Notes under the pieces: model-generated | Told to the model about the DNA's origin: nothing | What the model saw: only the letters and a program-made list of their open reading frames with translations | Databases searched by the model: none | Made by a program: the position numbers and the translations under genes | Part shown: positions 24,935 to 33,215 of the stretch, piece by piece | Numbering within the stretch: position 1 is the stretch's first letter | Layout: each line of letters starts with the position of its first letter | From: Lysobacteraceae bacterium | GTDB lineage: Bacteria; Pseudomonadota; Gammaproteobacteria; Xanthomonadales; Rhodanobacteraceae | DNA: 33,215 nucleotides | Reading direction: 5' to 3' | Assembly: GCA_028871555.1 (NCBI GenBank) | Contig: JAGWNA010000034.1 | Span: 1 to 33,215, forward strand

Positions 24935-27292
24935 ATGTATTCGATGATCGGCAAGTTGCACCTGTTCGGCGCGTTGGTGATGGGGTTGCTGCCGGGCGCC
25001 GTCGCCGCGCAGGGGCGGATGCTGAGCGCGGCCGACTACGCGCGGGCCGAGCGCTTCATGGCCTATGCCGCCGCACCGCTGGTCGATCATGATGTGCAGA
25101 AGGTGCACTGGCTGGACGACGGCCACTTCTGGTATCGCGACCACGACAGCCATGGCGACCATTTCCTGCTGCGGGATCTGGCCAGCGGCAAGATCACGCC
25201 GCTGTTCGACCAGCGCAAGCTCGCGGCGGCGCTCGGCATGGTCATCGGAAACCCGCTCGATGCGCAGAAGCTGCCTGTCACCGGTTACCGCAAGAGGCCG
25301 GATGGTCGTCTGGAAATTGCCGTCAGGCGGAAGCATTACCTGTGCGACCTGCAAGGCGCTCCCGTGTGCGCGTTGGGCAGGGGTGTGCCGGCACGCGACA
25401 AGGCAGGCAGGGTGACGACCGGCGCCGAGCCTGGCGTATTGTCGCCGGACCGGAAGTCCGAAGCGTTCATCCGCGACTGGAATCTGTGGCTGCGCGACAT
25501 GGCGACCGGCAAGGAAACCCGGCTCACTACCGACGGTGTGGAAAACTTCGGCTACGCCACCGACAATGCCGGCTGGAAGCATACCGATCACGCGATACTC
25601 GAATGGTCGCCGGATTCGCGGCGGATCGCCACCTTCCAGCAGGATCAGCGCAAGACCGGCGAGATGTACCTGATCCGCTCACGGGTCGGTCACCCCGAAC
25701 TGCTCAAGTGGAAATATCCGCTGGTCGGCGACAAGGACGTGACGATGATCGAGCGGGTGATCATCGACGTGCCGACGCGCAAGGTGGTGCGCCTGAAGAT
25801 GCCGCCGGATCAGCATCGTTCCAGTCTGTGCGACGACGTCAGCTGCGGCCCGGACGGTGGCTGGGATGATGTGAAGTGGGCGCCGGATGGCAACACCCTG
25901 GCCTTCGTTTCCACTTCGCGCGACCACAGGCACGAATGGTTCCGCATCGCCGACGCCAGAACCGGCGCGGTGCGCACGGTGTTCGAGGAGAGCGTGCCGA
26001 CGTATTACGAGAGCGGCAACGGCGCGGTGAACTGGCGCTACCTGCCGGCCACCCATGAGGCGATCTGGTTCAGCGAGCGCAACAACTGGGGCAACCTCTA
26101 CCTGTACGACCTGATCACCGGCAAACTCAAGCACGCCATCACCAGCGGTACCGGCAACGTCACCGAGGTGCTCAAGGTCGATCCGGGAACCCGCACCGTC
26201 TGGTTCCGTGGCGTCGGTCGCACGGCGGGCGTGAACCCGTATTACCAGCAGTTCTGGAAGGTCGGGCTGGACGGCGGCCGGCCGACGCTGCTGACGCCGG
26301 AGGACGCCGACCACACGATCAGCCTGTCACCGGATGGCAAGAACTTCGTCGATGCGTATTCCACGCCGGCCACGCCGCCGGTGACCGTGCTGCGCAGCGC
26401 CGGTGACGGACGCATGCTGGCCACCGTGGCGACCGCCGACGCCACGCGCCTGAAGGCAGCCGGCTGGGTGCCGCCGATCCCGTTCACGGTGAAGGCACGC
26501 GACGGCAGGACCGACTTGTACGGGATGATGTTCAAGCCGAGCCATTTCGATCCATCGAAAAAGTATCCGATCATCGACTACGTCTATCCGGGTCCGCAGA
26601 CCGGCTCGGTGCTGGGGCGCAGCTTCCTGCCCGCGCGCGGCGACCACCAGGCAATGGCCGAGCTGGGCTTCATCGTGATCGCCGTCGACGGCATGGGCAC
26701 GCCGTGGCGTTCCAAGGCGTTTCACGATGCGTACTTCCAGCACATCGAGGACAACACCTTGCCCGACCAGGTCGGCGCGATCCGCCAGCTGGCTGCGAGG
26801 TATCCGTGGATCGACCTCGATCGCGTGGGCATCTGGGGCCATTCCGGCGGCGGCAATGCCACTGCCGGGGCAATGTTCCGCTATCCGGACTTCTTCAAGG
26901 TCGGCTGGGCCGAAAGCGGCAACCACGACAATCGCGACTACGAGGACGACTGGGCCGAGAAATGGCAGGGGTTGCTGGTCAGGGGCAAGGACGGCAAGAG
27001 CAACTACGACGCGCAGGCCAACCAGGATTTCGCCGCAGACCTGAAAGGTCGCCTGATGCTGACCTACGGCACGCTGGACGACAATGTGCCGCCGGAGAAC
27101 ACCTTGCTGGTGGTGCAGGCCCTGATCAAGGCCAACCGCGACTTCGACATGATCGCGATTCCCAACGCGCATCATGGCTATGCCGCCGCCACGCCCTACA
27201 TCACCCGCCGCCGCTGGGACTACTTCGTGCGCCATCTGGCCGGCGACACGCCGCCGAAGGAATACGCGCTCAAGCCGTGGCCGTGGCGGTGA
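24935..27292 (+). CDS. Secreted S9 family peptidase, DPP-IV-like
   Basis: A 785-residue serine peptidase. A signal peptide (about 1-25, ending AVAAQ) directs it out of the cytosol. The middle part (about 60-480) has repeated WSPDSRRIATF, WAPDGNTLAFVS and LSPDGKNFV stretches of a DPP-IV N-terminal beta-propeller. The C-terminal alpha/beta-hydrolase carries Ser637 in WGHSGGGNA, Asp715/716 in GTLDDNVPPENT and His747 in NAHHGY. Family members release dipeptides or cleave after proline or small residues. GGAGGA 4-9 bases before ATG 24935 decides the start over the in-frame GTG at 24923. It appears monocistronic and faces the glnK gene tail to tail. Confidence 0.96.
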   Translation: MYSMIGKLHLFGALVMGLLPGAVAAQGRMLSAADYARAERFMAYAAAPLVDHDVQKVHWLDDGHFWYRDHDSHGDHFLLRDLASGKITPLFDQRKLAAALGMVIGNPLDAQKLPVTGYRKRPDGRLEIAVRRKHYLCDLQGAPVCALGRGVPARDKAGRVTTGAEPGVLSPDRKSEAFIRDWNLWLRDMATGKETRLTTDGVENFGYATDNAGWKHTDHAILEWSPDSRRIATFQQDQRKTGEMYLIRSRVGHPELLKWKYPLVGDKDVTMIERVIIDVPTRKVVRLKMPPDQHRSSLCDDVSCGPDGGWDDVKWAPDGNTLAFVSTSRDHRHEWFRIADARTGAVRTVFEESVPTYYESGNGAVNWRYLPATHEAIWFSERNNWGNLYLYDLITGKLKHAITSGTGNVTEVLKVDPGTRTVWFRGVGRTAGVNPYYQQFWKVGLDGGRPTLLTPEDADHTISLSPDGKNFVDAYSTPATPPVTVLRSAGDGRMLATVATADATRLKAAGWVPPIPFTVKARDGRTDLYGMMFKPSHFDPSKKYPIIDYVYPGPQTGSVLGRSFLPARGDHQAMAELGFIVIAVDGMGTPWRSKAFHDAYFQHIEDNTLPDQVGAIRQLAARYPWIDLDRVGIWGHSGGGNATAGAMFRYPDFFKVGWAESGNHDNRDYEDDWAEKWQGLLVRGKDGKSNYDAQANQDFAADLKGRLMLTYGTLDDNVPPENTLLVVQALIKANRDFDMIAIPNAHHGYAAATPYITRRRWDYFVRHLAGDTPPKEYALKPWPWR

Positions 27293-27307
27293 GCCCGGTC
27301 TGATCCG

Positions 27308-27335
27308 TCGGGATGCGCCGCCGCGCGCATCCCGA
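27308..27335. terminator. Hairpin between convergent S9 peptidase and PII genes
   Basis: TCGGGATGCG (27308-27317) and CGCATCCCGA (27326-27335) are perfect 10-bp inverted repeats with an 8-base loop, 15 bp after the peptidase stop. There is no T-run, so it could be a factor-dependent or bidirectional terminator. Confidence 0.45.
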
Positions 27336-27485
27336 TGCCAAGCCGAATGCTCGCGCGTACTGCACGCCGATACGCGTGCGGCCGGGAAAGCCGGCCATTG
27401 CTGCCGGTACGTCCTGCGGATTCTTCGCGCCTGGCGGGTTTGCGGTCATGCCGCTGCGGTTTCTGCCGCCCACGCTCCCGGTGTT

Positions 27486-27937
<452 letters not shown>

Positions 27938-28016
27938 GATTTCGACGGAGCACACCGATGGCAGGCCCGATTTCCCTTCACCTAATATCGATCTCGACGA
28001 GTGCGAGGCGCTGTCC

Positions 28017-28274
28017 ATGATGGACAAGCAGGACATCGATCAGATTGCTCTGCGGCTTGTGTCGTTGGTACCGCCAGGGTTGGCACAGGCGCAACAGGAT
28101 TTGCGGGCCAACTTCCAGGATGTGTTGGCGCAGGGATTGCGCCGCCTCGACCTGGTCACCCGCGAAGAATTCGAAGTCCAGATGCAGGTGCTGGCGCGTA
28201 CGCGCGCCAAAGTCGACGAATTGGAGCAACGCGTGGCCGAGCTTGAGGCCGCCGTCGCCGCTCGCGGGGATTAG
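28017..28274 (+). CDS. ubiK: Ubiquinone biosynthesis accessory factor UbiK
   Basis: An 85-residue protein of the YqiC/BMFP family, which helps the late ring-hydroxylation steps of ubiquinone synthesis with UbiJ. MDKQDIDQIALRLVSLVPPG and DLRANFQDVLAQGLRRLDLV are family blocks. The C-terminal half, from VTREEFEVQ to the end, is a coiled coil with heptad leucines (TRAKVDELEQRVAELEAAV). Two adjacent ATGs at 28017 and 28020 are both usable. A strong terminator follows 22 bases after the stop. Confidence 0.93.
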   Translation: MMDKQDIDQIALRLVSLVPPGLAQAQQDLRANFQDVLAQGLRRLDLVTREEFEVQMQVLARTRAKVDELEQRVAELEAAVAARGD

Positions 28275-28295
28275 CGTGAGTCGATCTCCCGGGAG

Positions 28296-28346
28296 CCGCC
28301 CCCGATCCGTCATCCTCACCCCGAGAGGATCGGGGGCGGTTGTTTA
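28296..28346 (+). terminator. Rho-independent terminator after ubiK
   Basis: CCGCCCCCGATCC (28296-28308) pairs perfectly with GGATCGGGGGCGG (28327-28339), 13 bp, followed by TTGTTTA. It ends the ubiK transcript and separates it from comM 242 bp downstream; the remainder of that gap shows no gene. Confidence 0.85.
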
Positions 28347-28587
28347 TTCGGCATTGCAGGTGGAGTCGCGTGGTGTCAGTGCATATCACCGACCCATCCA
28401 TGCATCAGCGGTCCTTGCGGACTTGTCGGACCGTTGGCCGGCAGGGCGGCGGTCCCGTCTGTGCGGTTCTTGATCCCGCCGCTTTCCGGCCCATGAAGCC
28501 GTCCCGGGCCGGCGAAGTGCCGGCAAGCTGTCCTCGCACAGCCGGATTCCTGCCGCGACCACCGAAACCCGACGGGCTCCTGGCCGC

Positions 28588-30081
28588 ATGAGCCTTGCCG
28601 TTACCCTCAGCCGAGCCCAGGAAGGGATCGCCGCTCCCCAGGTGATGGTGGAGGTGCATCTGTCCGGCGGCCTTCCGTGCACGAATATCGTGGGCTTGCC
28701 CGAGGCGGCGGTTCGCGAGGCGCGCGACCGCGTACGCGTGGCGATCCAGAACACCGCGTTCGAATACCCCGGCCGGCGGGTCACGGTGAACCTGGCGCCG
28801 GCCGAATTGCCCAAGGACGGCGGCCGTTTCGATCTGCCGATTGCGCTGGGCATCCTTGCCGCCAGCGGCCAGGTGCCGCGCGAGAAGCTGGACGATTGCG
28901 AATTCCTCGGCGAGCTGGCCTTGACCGGCGCGCTGCGCAGCGTGTCCGGGGTGCTGCCGGCGCTGTTGCGTGCGCGTGCGCGCGGCCGCCGGGTGGTGGT
29001 GCCGCGCGAGAATGCCGCCGAAGCCGCGCTGGTCGCGGACATGGACGTGCGGGTTGCCGGCACGCTGGCCGAGGTGTGTGGCTGGTTGCGCGGTGCGCAG
29101 GAGCTTTCCATGCCGGCCGGCATTCCCGGTGGTGGCGGTGCCGACGCCGGTCCGGACCTGGCGGATGTGCGCGGTCAGTTGCAGGCGCGGCGTGCGCTTG
29201 AGATCACCGCCGCCGGCGGCCATCACCTGTTGCTGATGGGACCGCCCGGCGCCGGCAAGACCATGTTGGCCGAACGCTTGCCCGGCATCCTGCCGCCGCT
29301 GTCCGAATCGGAGGCGCTGGAGACCTGCGCGGTGCTGTCGGTGGCTGGGCTGGGCGCCGATCTGACGCAGTGGCGGCGACGCCCGTTCCGTGCCCCGCAC
29401 CACACCGCTTCGGCGGTGGCGCTGGTCGGCGGTGGTTCATACCCGCGCCCCGGCGAGATTTCGCTGGCGCACAACGGCGTGTTGTTCCTGGATGAGCTGC
29501 CGGAGTTCAGCCGGCACGTGCTCGAAGTGTTGCGCGAGCCGATGGAGTCGGGCCACATCCTGATTTCGCGGGCGGCACGGCAGTCGACATTTCCCGCGCA
29601 GTTCCAACTGGTCGCGGCGATGAATCCGTGCCCGTGCGGTCATGCCGGCGACGCGCGCTGCCAGTGCACGCCGGATCAGGTCCAGCGTTACCGTTCGCGC
29701 ATTTCCGGGCCGCTGCTCGATCGCATCGACCTGTCGGTGGAAGTGCCGGCGGTGCCGTTGGCGGAGCTGGGCTCGACCCGCAGTCCGCGCGACGAGGATT
29801 CGACCACCGTACGCGCGCGGGTGCTCAAGGCACGCCAGCAGTCGCTGATGCGGGCGGGGCGGCCGAATGCCGAAATAAGCACGCGTGAGCTGGAGCGTGA
29901 CTGCGCCCTGGGGCCGGCCGAACGGCGCTGGTTCCAGCATGCCCTGGCGCGGCTCGGGCTGTCGGCCCGGGCCTACCATCGGGTCCTGCGGGTCGCGCGC
30001 ACCATCGCCGACCTCGATGGCGGAGCGGCGCTGCTGGACCAGACGCATCTGGCCGAAGCGCTGCAATACCGGCGCAGATGA
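28588..30081 (+). CDS. comM: YifB/ComM family Mg-chelatase-like AAA+ ATPase
   Basis: A 497-residue AAA+ protein. In naturally competent gammaproteobacteria ComM is a helicase that promotes branch migration during integration of taken-up DNA. The N-terminal ChlI domain (about 1-170) has VEVHLSGGLPCTNIVGLPE and VNLAPAELPKDGGRFDLPIA. Walker A GPPGAGKT is at 218-225, Walker B VLFLDELPEF near residue 300, and the arginine-containing ESGHILISRAARQ block follows. The MNPCPCGHAGDARCQC cysteine cluster and RISGPLLDRIDL mark the Mg_chelatase_C region. There is no strong Shine-Dalgarno before ATG 28588, but the N-terminus matches the family exactly. Confidence 0.95.
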   Translation: MSLAVTLSRAQEGIAAPQVMVEVHLSGGLPCTNIVGLPEAAVREARDRVRVAIQNTAFEYPGRRVTVNLAPAELPKDGGRFDLPIALGILAASGQVPREKLDDCEFLGELALTGALRSVSGVLPALLRARARGRRVVVPRENAAEAALVADMDVRVAGTLAEVCGWLRGAQELSMPAGIPGGGGADAGPDLADVRGQLQARRALEITAAGGHHLLLMGPPGAGKTMLAERLPGILPPLSESEALETCAVLSVAGLGADLTQWRRRPFRAPHHTASAVALVGGGSYPRPGEISLAHNGVLFLDELPEFSRHVLEVLREPMESGHILISRAARQSTFPAQFQLVAAMNPCPCGHAGDARCQCTPDQVQRYRSRISGPLLDRIDLSVEVPAVPLAELGSTRSPRDEDSTTVRARVLKARQQSLMRAGRPNAEISTRELERDCALGPAERRWFQHALARLGLSARAYHRVLRVARTIADLDGGAALLDQTHLAEALQYRRR

Positions 30082-30398
30082 AGATAAACCCGATTCCGTT
30101 TTCTTGCGGGATTCCGTTCCATTCCGGGCCGACGGCTGGCGTTCACCCTCGGATCGCCGCCTGCGCGGGGCTGCCGTGGCGCGATGACGATCGAACAGGG
30201 CCTGATGTGCGCCGGCATGTTGATGATCGGCTTTCTGGCGCAATGCGCTGGCATGGCGGGCGAAGCTGCCGGCGATCCTTTTCCTGCAGCTGACAGGGGG
30301 CGTGCCGGGTCCGGTCGTGGCATGCCCGATTCAGACAAGCCGTTGGACGGGTGGCTGTTTCCGGCCGTGTCGCTGGCGCTGGCGTGGACCCTCGGCGC
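30082..30398. other. Intergenic region between convergent comM and trmL; no convincing gene
   Basis: Frames here lack signal, domain or composition support. The stretch around 30105-30190 (GATTCCGTT..., then CGCCGCCTGCGCGGGG and GATGACGA) resembles a decayed copy of the GGATCCCCGCCTGCGCGGGGATGACG-type repeats common in proteobacterial genomes. No clear terminator was found. Confidence 0.45.
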
Positions 30399-30866
30399 CT
30401 ACGTACCGGCACCGGCAAAGCCGAGTTGGCGCCATGCCTCGTACACCGCCACCGCGACGGTATTGGACAGATTCAGGCTGCGGCTGTCCGGTTGCATCGG
30501 CAGCCGCAGCTGCTGTGCGGCGGGAATCGCCGCCAGCACCTCGGCCGGCAGGCCTGCGGTTTCGCAGCCGAACAGCAATGCGTCGCCGTCGGCAAAGCTC
30601 GCCTCGACATGCGCCGCACGGCCTCGGGTCGAGAAGGCGAACACCCGCGGTGTGCCGATCGCGGCGAGACAGCCGGCCAGATCGTCATGTACCGCGACCC
30701 GGGCGTACTCGTGGTAATCCAGTCCGGCGCGGCGCAGGCGCGCATCGTCCAGTTCGAAGCCGAGCGGGCGGATCAGGTGCAGCCTGGCGCCGGTGTTCGC
30801 GCACAGGCGAATCACGTTGCCGGTGTTGGGCGGGATTTCGGGGTGGAACAGGATGACGTGCAGCAT
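30399..30866 (-). CDS. trmL: tRNA (cytidine/uridine-34 2'-O)-methyltransferase
   Basis: A 155-residue SPOUT-class methyltransferase that methylates the wobble ribose of tRNA-Leu isoacceptors. [21 protein letters not shown] is the hallmark N-terminus. LIRPLGF, the substrate-binding [17 protein letters not shown] and the knotted C-terminal block [18 protein letters not shown] follow. The length is that of E. coli TrmL (YibK). It starts 51 bp after a small membrane-protein gene on the same strand, and the two may be co-transcribed. Confidence 0.97.
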   Translation of the reverse strand: MLHVILFHPEIPPNTGNVIRLCANTGARLHLIRPLGFELDDARLRRAGLDYHEYARVAVHDDLAGCLAAIGTPRVFAFSTRGRAAHVEASFADGDALLFGCETAGLPAEVLAAIPAAQQLRLPMQPDSRSLNLSNTVAVAVYEAWRQLGFAGAGT

Positions 30867-30917
30867 CCGCCCATTATCGCGTTGTCGGGCGGCATTGCGC
30901 GCGCCGCGCCCGGGCGC

Positions 30918-31118
30918 TCAACCGTGCCGCGGACAGATCACGCCATCGGGCTGCAGCGCGCAGCTTGTCGGAGCCGCCAGCAAGATCGTGCCCAGACGGC
31001 TGGCCTCGGCCAGCTGCGCCGCGGGCGGCGCGGCATTCAGCATGGCGCCAAGGATCAACGCGCAGACCGCCAGGCAAGCGACGAAAAGGCCGCGCAGCAT
31101 CCATGTTTCAAATCGCAT
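30918..31118 (-). CDS. Small single-pass membrane protein, function unknown
   Basis: A 66-residue frame starting MRFETWMLRGLFVACLAVCA, with one hydrophobic helix (about 9-28). A short Ala-rich extracytoplasmic part follows, containing two cysteines (TSCALQPDGVICPRHG). GGAGAC 7 bases before ATG 31118 supports translation. It may be an anchored periplasmic peptide or an uncleaved signal protein. It lies directly upstream of trmL on the same strand. No family was recognised. Confidence 0.6.
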   Translation of the reverse strand: MRFETWMLRGLFVACLAVCALILGAMLNAAPPAAQLAEASRLGTILLAAPTSCALQPDGVICPRHG

Positions 31119-31532
31119 GATCGTGTCTCCTGTAAAAGGGTGATGGTCCTGTACTGTGTCCGGAGCAAACGCCGTGCCATACCGCCGCATTCGCGCAAGT
31201 ATTTGTTTTGCAAGAATGCATGGGCACAATGCAGCGACTGCCTGCAGCGTCCGCGGACAATCGGTCGCGACAGACGGACAGTTGTGGGTGCCAGGCAATG
31301 GCCTGCCCGGATCGCCCTGAGCCTGAAGCAGCGCCGGTCCGGGCCGGTGGCGCCGGAGCGCACGCGCACCATGGTTCCGGCGGTTCCGCACCGGATCCGA
31401 AGCGTGTTTCGGATTTGTTGGGGAAGTGATGATGCCCTCGCGCTACGATGGCGGCCGGGCCGGCAACGGGCCGGCTGTCGCAGACAATCTTTTCAAGCCC
31501 TCACCTTGCAAGTCACCGCTTCGGAGCTACTC
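31119..31532. other. 414-bp divergent intergenic region; no gene seen
   Basis: It separates the small membrane-protein gene (minus) from the DUF4156 lipoprotein gene (plus). Part of it around 31190-31240 is AT-richer, with TTGTTTTGCAAG, and could hold promoters. No RNA gene, repeat or terminator was recognised. Confidence 0.4.
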
Positions 31533-31937
31533 ATGCGCAAGACCCTGCTGTTGTTCGTCCCCATCCTGTTGCTTGGCGCCTGCAGTTGGGGCATCACCCT
31601 GGACGATGCCGCCAGGAACGTGCATACGGCATGGAACGGCGATGTGTCCGGCTGCCGCGACATGGGCAAGGTCACCGTCTCGGTGATGGACCACATCGGC
31701 CCGGTCGATCGCAACAACATCACCGTGCGCGACGAACTGGAGGTGATGGCGCGCAACGAAGCGGTGAAGATGCACGCCGACACCATCAAGCCGCTGGCCG
31801 ACCCGGTCGACGGTTCACAGCCGTGGGGCGCCTATCAGTGTGGTTCGCACCCGACTGCGCCGACCGGCCAGCCGGCGCCATCGACCAGTACCCGGGCACC
31901 CGGCAGCGCGAAGACGTATCCGGTGCATGGCGGTTGA
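31533..31937 (+). CDS. DUF4156 domain lipoprotein
   Basis: A 134-residue lipoprotein. The signal LLLFVPILLLGACSW has its lipidated Cys at residue 17. The body (about 35-107) has CRDMGKVTVSVMDHIG, RNEAVKMHADTI and AYQC, with two cysteines that could form a disulfide, matching the DUF4156 family of small periplasmic lipoproteins. The last 27 residues are a Pro/Thr/Ser-rich tail. GGAG 7 bases before ATG 31533 supports the start. The function is unknown in the family. It is followed 54 bp later by pssA. Confidence 0.85.
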   Translation: MRKTLLLFVPILLLGACSWGITLDDAARNVHTAWNGDVSGCRDMGKVTVSVMDHIGPVDRNNITVRDELEVMARNEAVKMHADTIKPLADPVDGSQPWGAYQCGSHPTAPTGQPAPSTSTRAPGSAKTYPVHGG

Positions 31938-31991
31938 GCCCGGCCACGGTCGGAGGCCGAAAGATATTCTTGCGCGATCCTTCGGTTCACC

Positions 31992-33215
31992 ATGATGCGT
32001 GAGGCCGTCATTTCGCCCGTGAACACCTTGATGACCACGCCGGGCCGGCTTGCCCGCCGGATACTTTCGCCTTTGCGCAAGCCGAAACCGCCGGTGCTGC
32101 TGGATACGCTGCCGGCGTTTGCGGTGCCGGCGGCGGCGATCGAGGTGCTGGACGACCCGTCGACGTTCCGGCGGGTGCTGCTGGAGCTGATCGGGCAGGC
32201 CCGGCGGCGCATCATGATCGTGGTGCTGTACCTGCAGGACGACGAGGCCGGGCGCGAAGTGCTGGCAGCGTTGCATGCCGCTCGCGCCCGCCATCCGGCA
32301 TTGCAGGTTTCGGTGCTGGTGGACTGGCATCGGGCGCAACGCGGCTTGATCGGCGAGCAGAAATGCGCCGGCAATGCGGGCATGTATCGCGCGTACGCCG
32401 AGCGGTTCGGACCCGGCGTCGAGATTTACGGCGTGCCGGTGCAGAACCGCGAACTGTTCGGGGTGCTGCACCTGAAAGGTTTCGTGATCGACGACGCCGT
32501 GCTCTACAGCGGTGCCAGCATCAACGATGTGTACCTGGCCCGGCATGGGCGCTACCGCCTCGACCGCTATCACCTGCTGCGGCATCGTGCTCTGGCCGAC
32601 GCCATGGCCGGTTTCGTGCGGCAGCATCTGCTTGGCAGCGATGCGGTGCGCCGTCTGGATGTTCCCGAAGTGCCCGAGACGCGCACGCTGCAGCCGGCGA
32701 TCCGCGCGTTGCGGTTGACCCTGCAACACGCCCGATACGAAGTACCGCACGAGGCGCTGGGGCCGGGCGAGGTGGCGGTGACGCCGTTGTCCGGTTTCGG
32801 CCGTAGCGACAATGCGCTCAACGATACCGTGCTGGCCCTGCTGCGCGGCGCACGCGAGCGGGTGATCCTGCTGACGCCGTATTTCAACCTGCCCAGGCCG
32901 GTGCGTCTCGTACTCGGCCAGCTGCTGCGGCGCGGCTGCCGGATCCACATCATGATCGGCGACAAGACCGCCAGCGATTTCTATATTCCGCCGGGGCAGC
33001 CGTTCACCACCATCGGCCTGTTGCCGTACCTGTACGAAAACAACCTGCGCCGCTACGTGCAGGCGCACCGGCGGCAGATCGACAGCGGCCAGCTCAACAT
33101 CCACCTGTGGCGCGATGGCGACAACAGCTATCACCTGAAGGGCCTGTTCGTCGACGATGACGTGGCCGTGCTCACCGGCAACAACCTGAACCCGCGCGCG
33201 TGGTCGCTGGATCTG
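31992..33215 (+). CDS. pssA: CDP-diacylglycerol-serine O-phosphatidyltransferase, PLD-type (3' end outside window)
   Basis: The frame is open to the last base of the window (408 codons seen; E. coli PssA has about 450). It makes phosphatidylserine, the precursor of phosphatidylethanolamine, at the inner membrane. It belongs to the phospholipase D superfamily with two HKD motifs: HLKGFVIDD (His160, Lys162, Asp167) and YHLKGLFVDD (His381, Lys383). RVLVDWHRAQRG-like, GASINDVYLARHGRY, LTPYFNLPRPVR, GDKTASDFYIP and TGNNLNPRAWSLDL are near-identical in type to E. coli PssA, which separates it from cardiolipin synthase. It has an N-terminal extension of about 20 residues. The first ATG (31992) lacks a good Shine-Dalgarno, so an ATG at 32031 is also possible. 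Confidence 0.94.
   Translation, partial: MMREAVISPVNTLMTTPGRLARRILSPLRKPKPPVLLDTLPAFAVPAAAIEVLDDPSTFRRVLLELIGQARRRIMIVVLYLQDDEAGREVLAALHAARARHPALQVSVLVDWHRAQRGLIGEQKCAGNAGMYRAYAERFGPGVEIYGVPVQNRELFGVLHLKGFVIDDAVLYSGASINDVYLARHGRYRLDRYHLLRHRALADAMAGFVRQHLLGSDAVRRLDVPEVPETRTLQPAIRALRLTLQHARYEVPHEALGPGEVAVTPLSGFGRSDNALNDTVLALLRGARERVILLTPYFNLPRPVRLVLGQLLRRGCRIHIMIGDKTASDFYIPPGQPFTTIGLLPYLYENNLRRYVQAHRRQIDSGQLNIHLWRDGDNSYHLKGLFVDDDVAVLTGNNLNPRAWSLDL

Noticed and set aside
30184..30717. 177-codon plus-strand frame after comM
   Set aside because: Most of it is antisense to trmL; the rest lacks protein features and includes repeat-like sequence.

Overview
The window is GC-rich and tightly packed. 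Its gene content points to a gammaproteobacterium of the order Lysobacterales (Xanthomonadales), most likely family Rhodanobacteraceae (Rhodanobacter-, Dyella- or Luteibacter-like). The basis is a zwf-pgl-edd-eda Entner-Doudoroff operon, a GntR-type regulator beside nagA, many TonB/RND/S9-type envelope genes, an E. coli-type PssA, and short palindromic repeats of the kind common in this order. This assignment is an inference from gene content; no database search was possible.

Layout. Positions 1-130 hold the 3' part of a 5S rRNA gene and its terminator, the end of an rRNA operon. On the minus strand follow a membrane-anchored TlpA-type thioredoxin with an Lgt-like N-terminal region (238-1065) and the operon zwf-pgl-edd-eda (6077 down to 1173), which takes glucose-6-phosphate to pyruvate and glyceraldehyde-3-phosphate. 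Divergent from zwf are a GntR/HutC-type regulator and nagA (amino-sugar catabolism). A clear adenosylcobalamin riboswitch (8413-8625) precedes a BtuB-type TonB-dependent receptor. Two REP-like palindromic elements separate btuB from an orphan RND efflux permease (11270-14455).

The most interesting region is 14943-20884, five plus-strand genes that look like a porin-cytochrome electron conduit. They are a small periplasmic monoheme cytochrome c, a decaheme cytochrome of the MtrA/MtoA/PioA (DmsE) family with ten CXXCH sites, a 781-residue MtrB/PioB-type outer-membrane barrel, an unusual eight-helix inner-membrane protein with SPW-like repeats and one periplasmic CXXCH, and a monoheme lipoprotein. 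There is no outer-surface MtrC/OmcA and no NapC/CymA-type quinol oxidoreductase in the cluster. That layout is closer to the PioAB/MtoAB iron-oxidation conduits than to Shewanella metal reduction, with the polytopic heme protein as a candidate replacement for CymA. Inverted repeats sit upstream of the cluster and in three of its four gaps.

From 21117 on, the window holds ordinary chromosomal genes. These are an Ala/Pro-rich lipoprotein, queF, an aldo/keto reductase and a GST-like protein (minus strand), a secreted S9 (DPP-IV-like) peptidase (plus), a PII protein (minus), ubiK and comM (plus), a small membrane protein plus trmL (minus), a DUF4156 lipoprotein, and the first 408 codons of pssA, cut by the window end. 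Many long open frames run antisense to these genes; they are by-products of high GC content and are left out.
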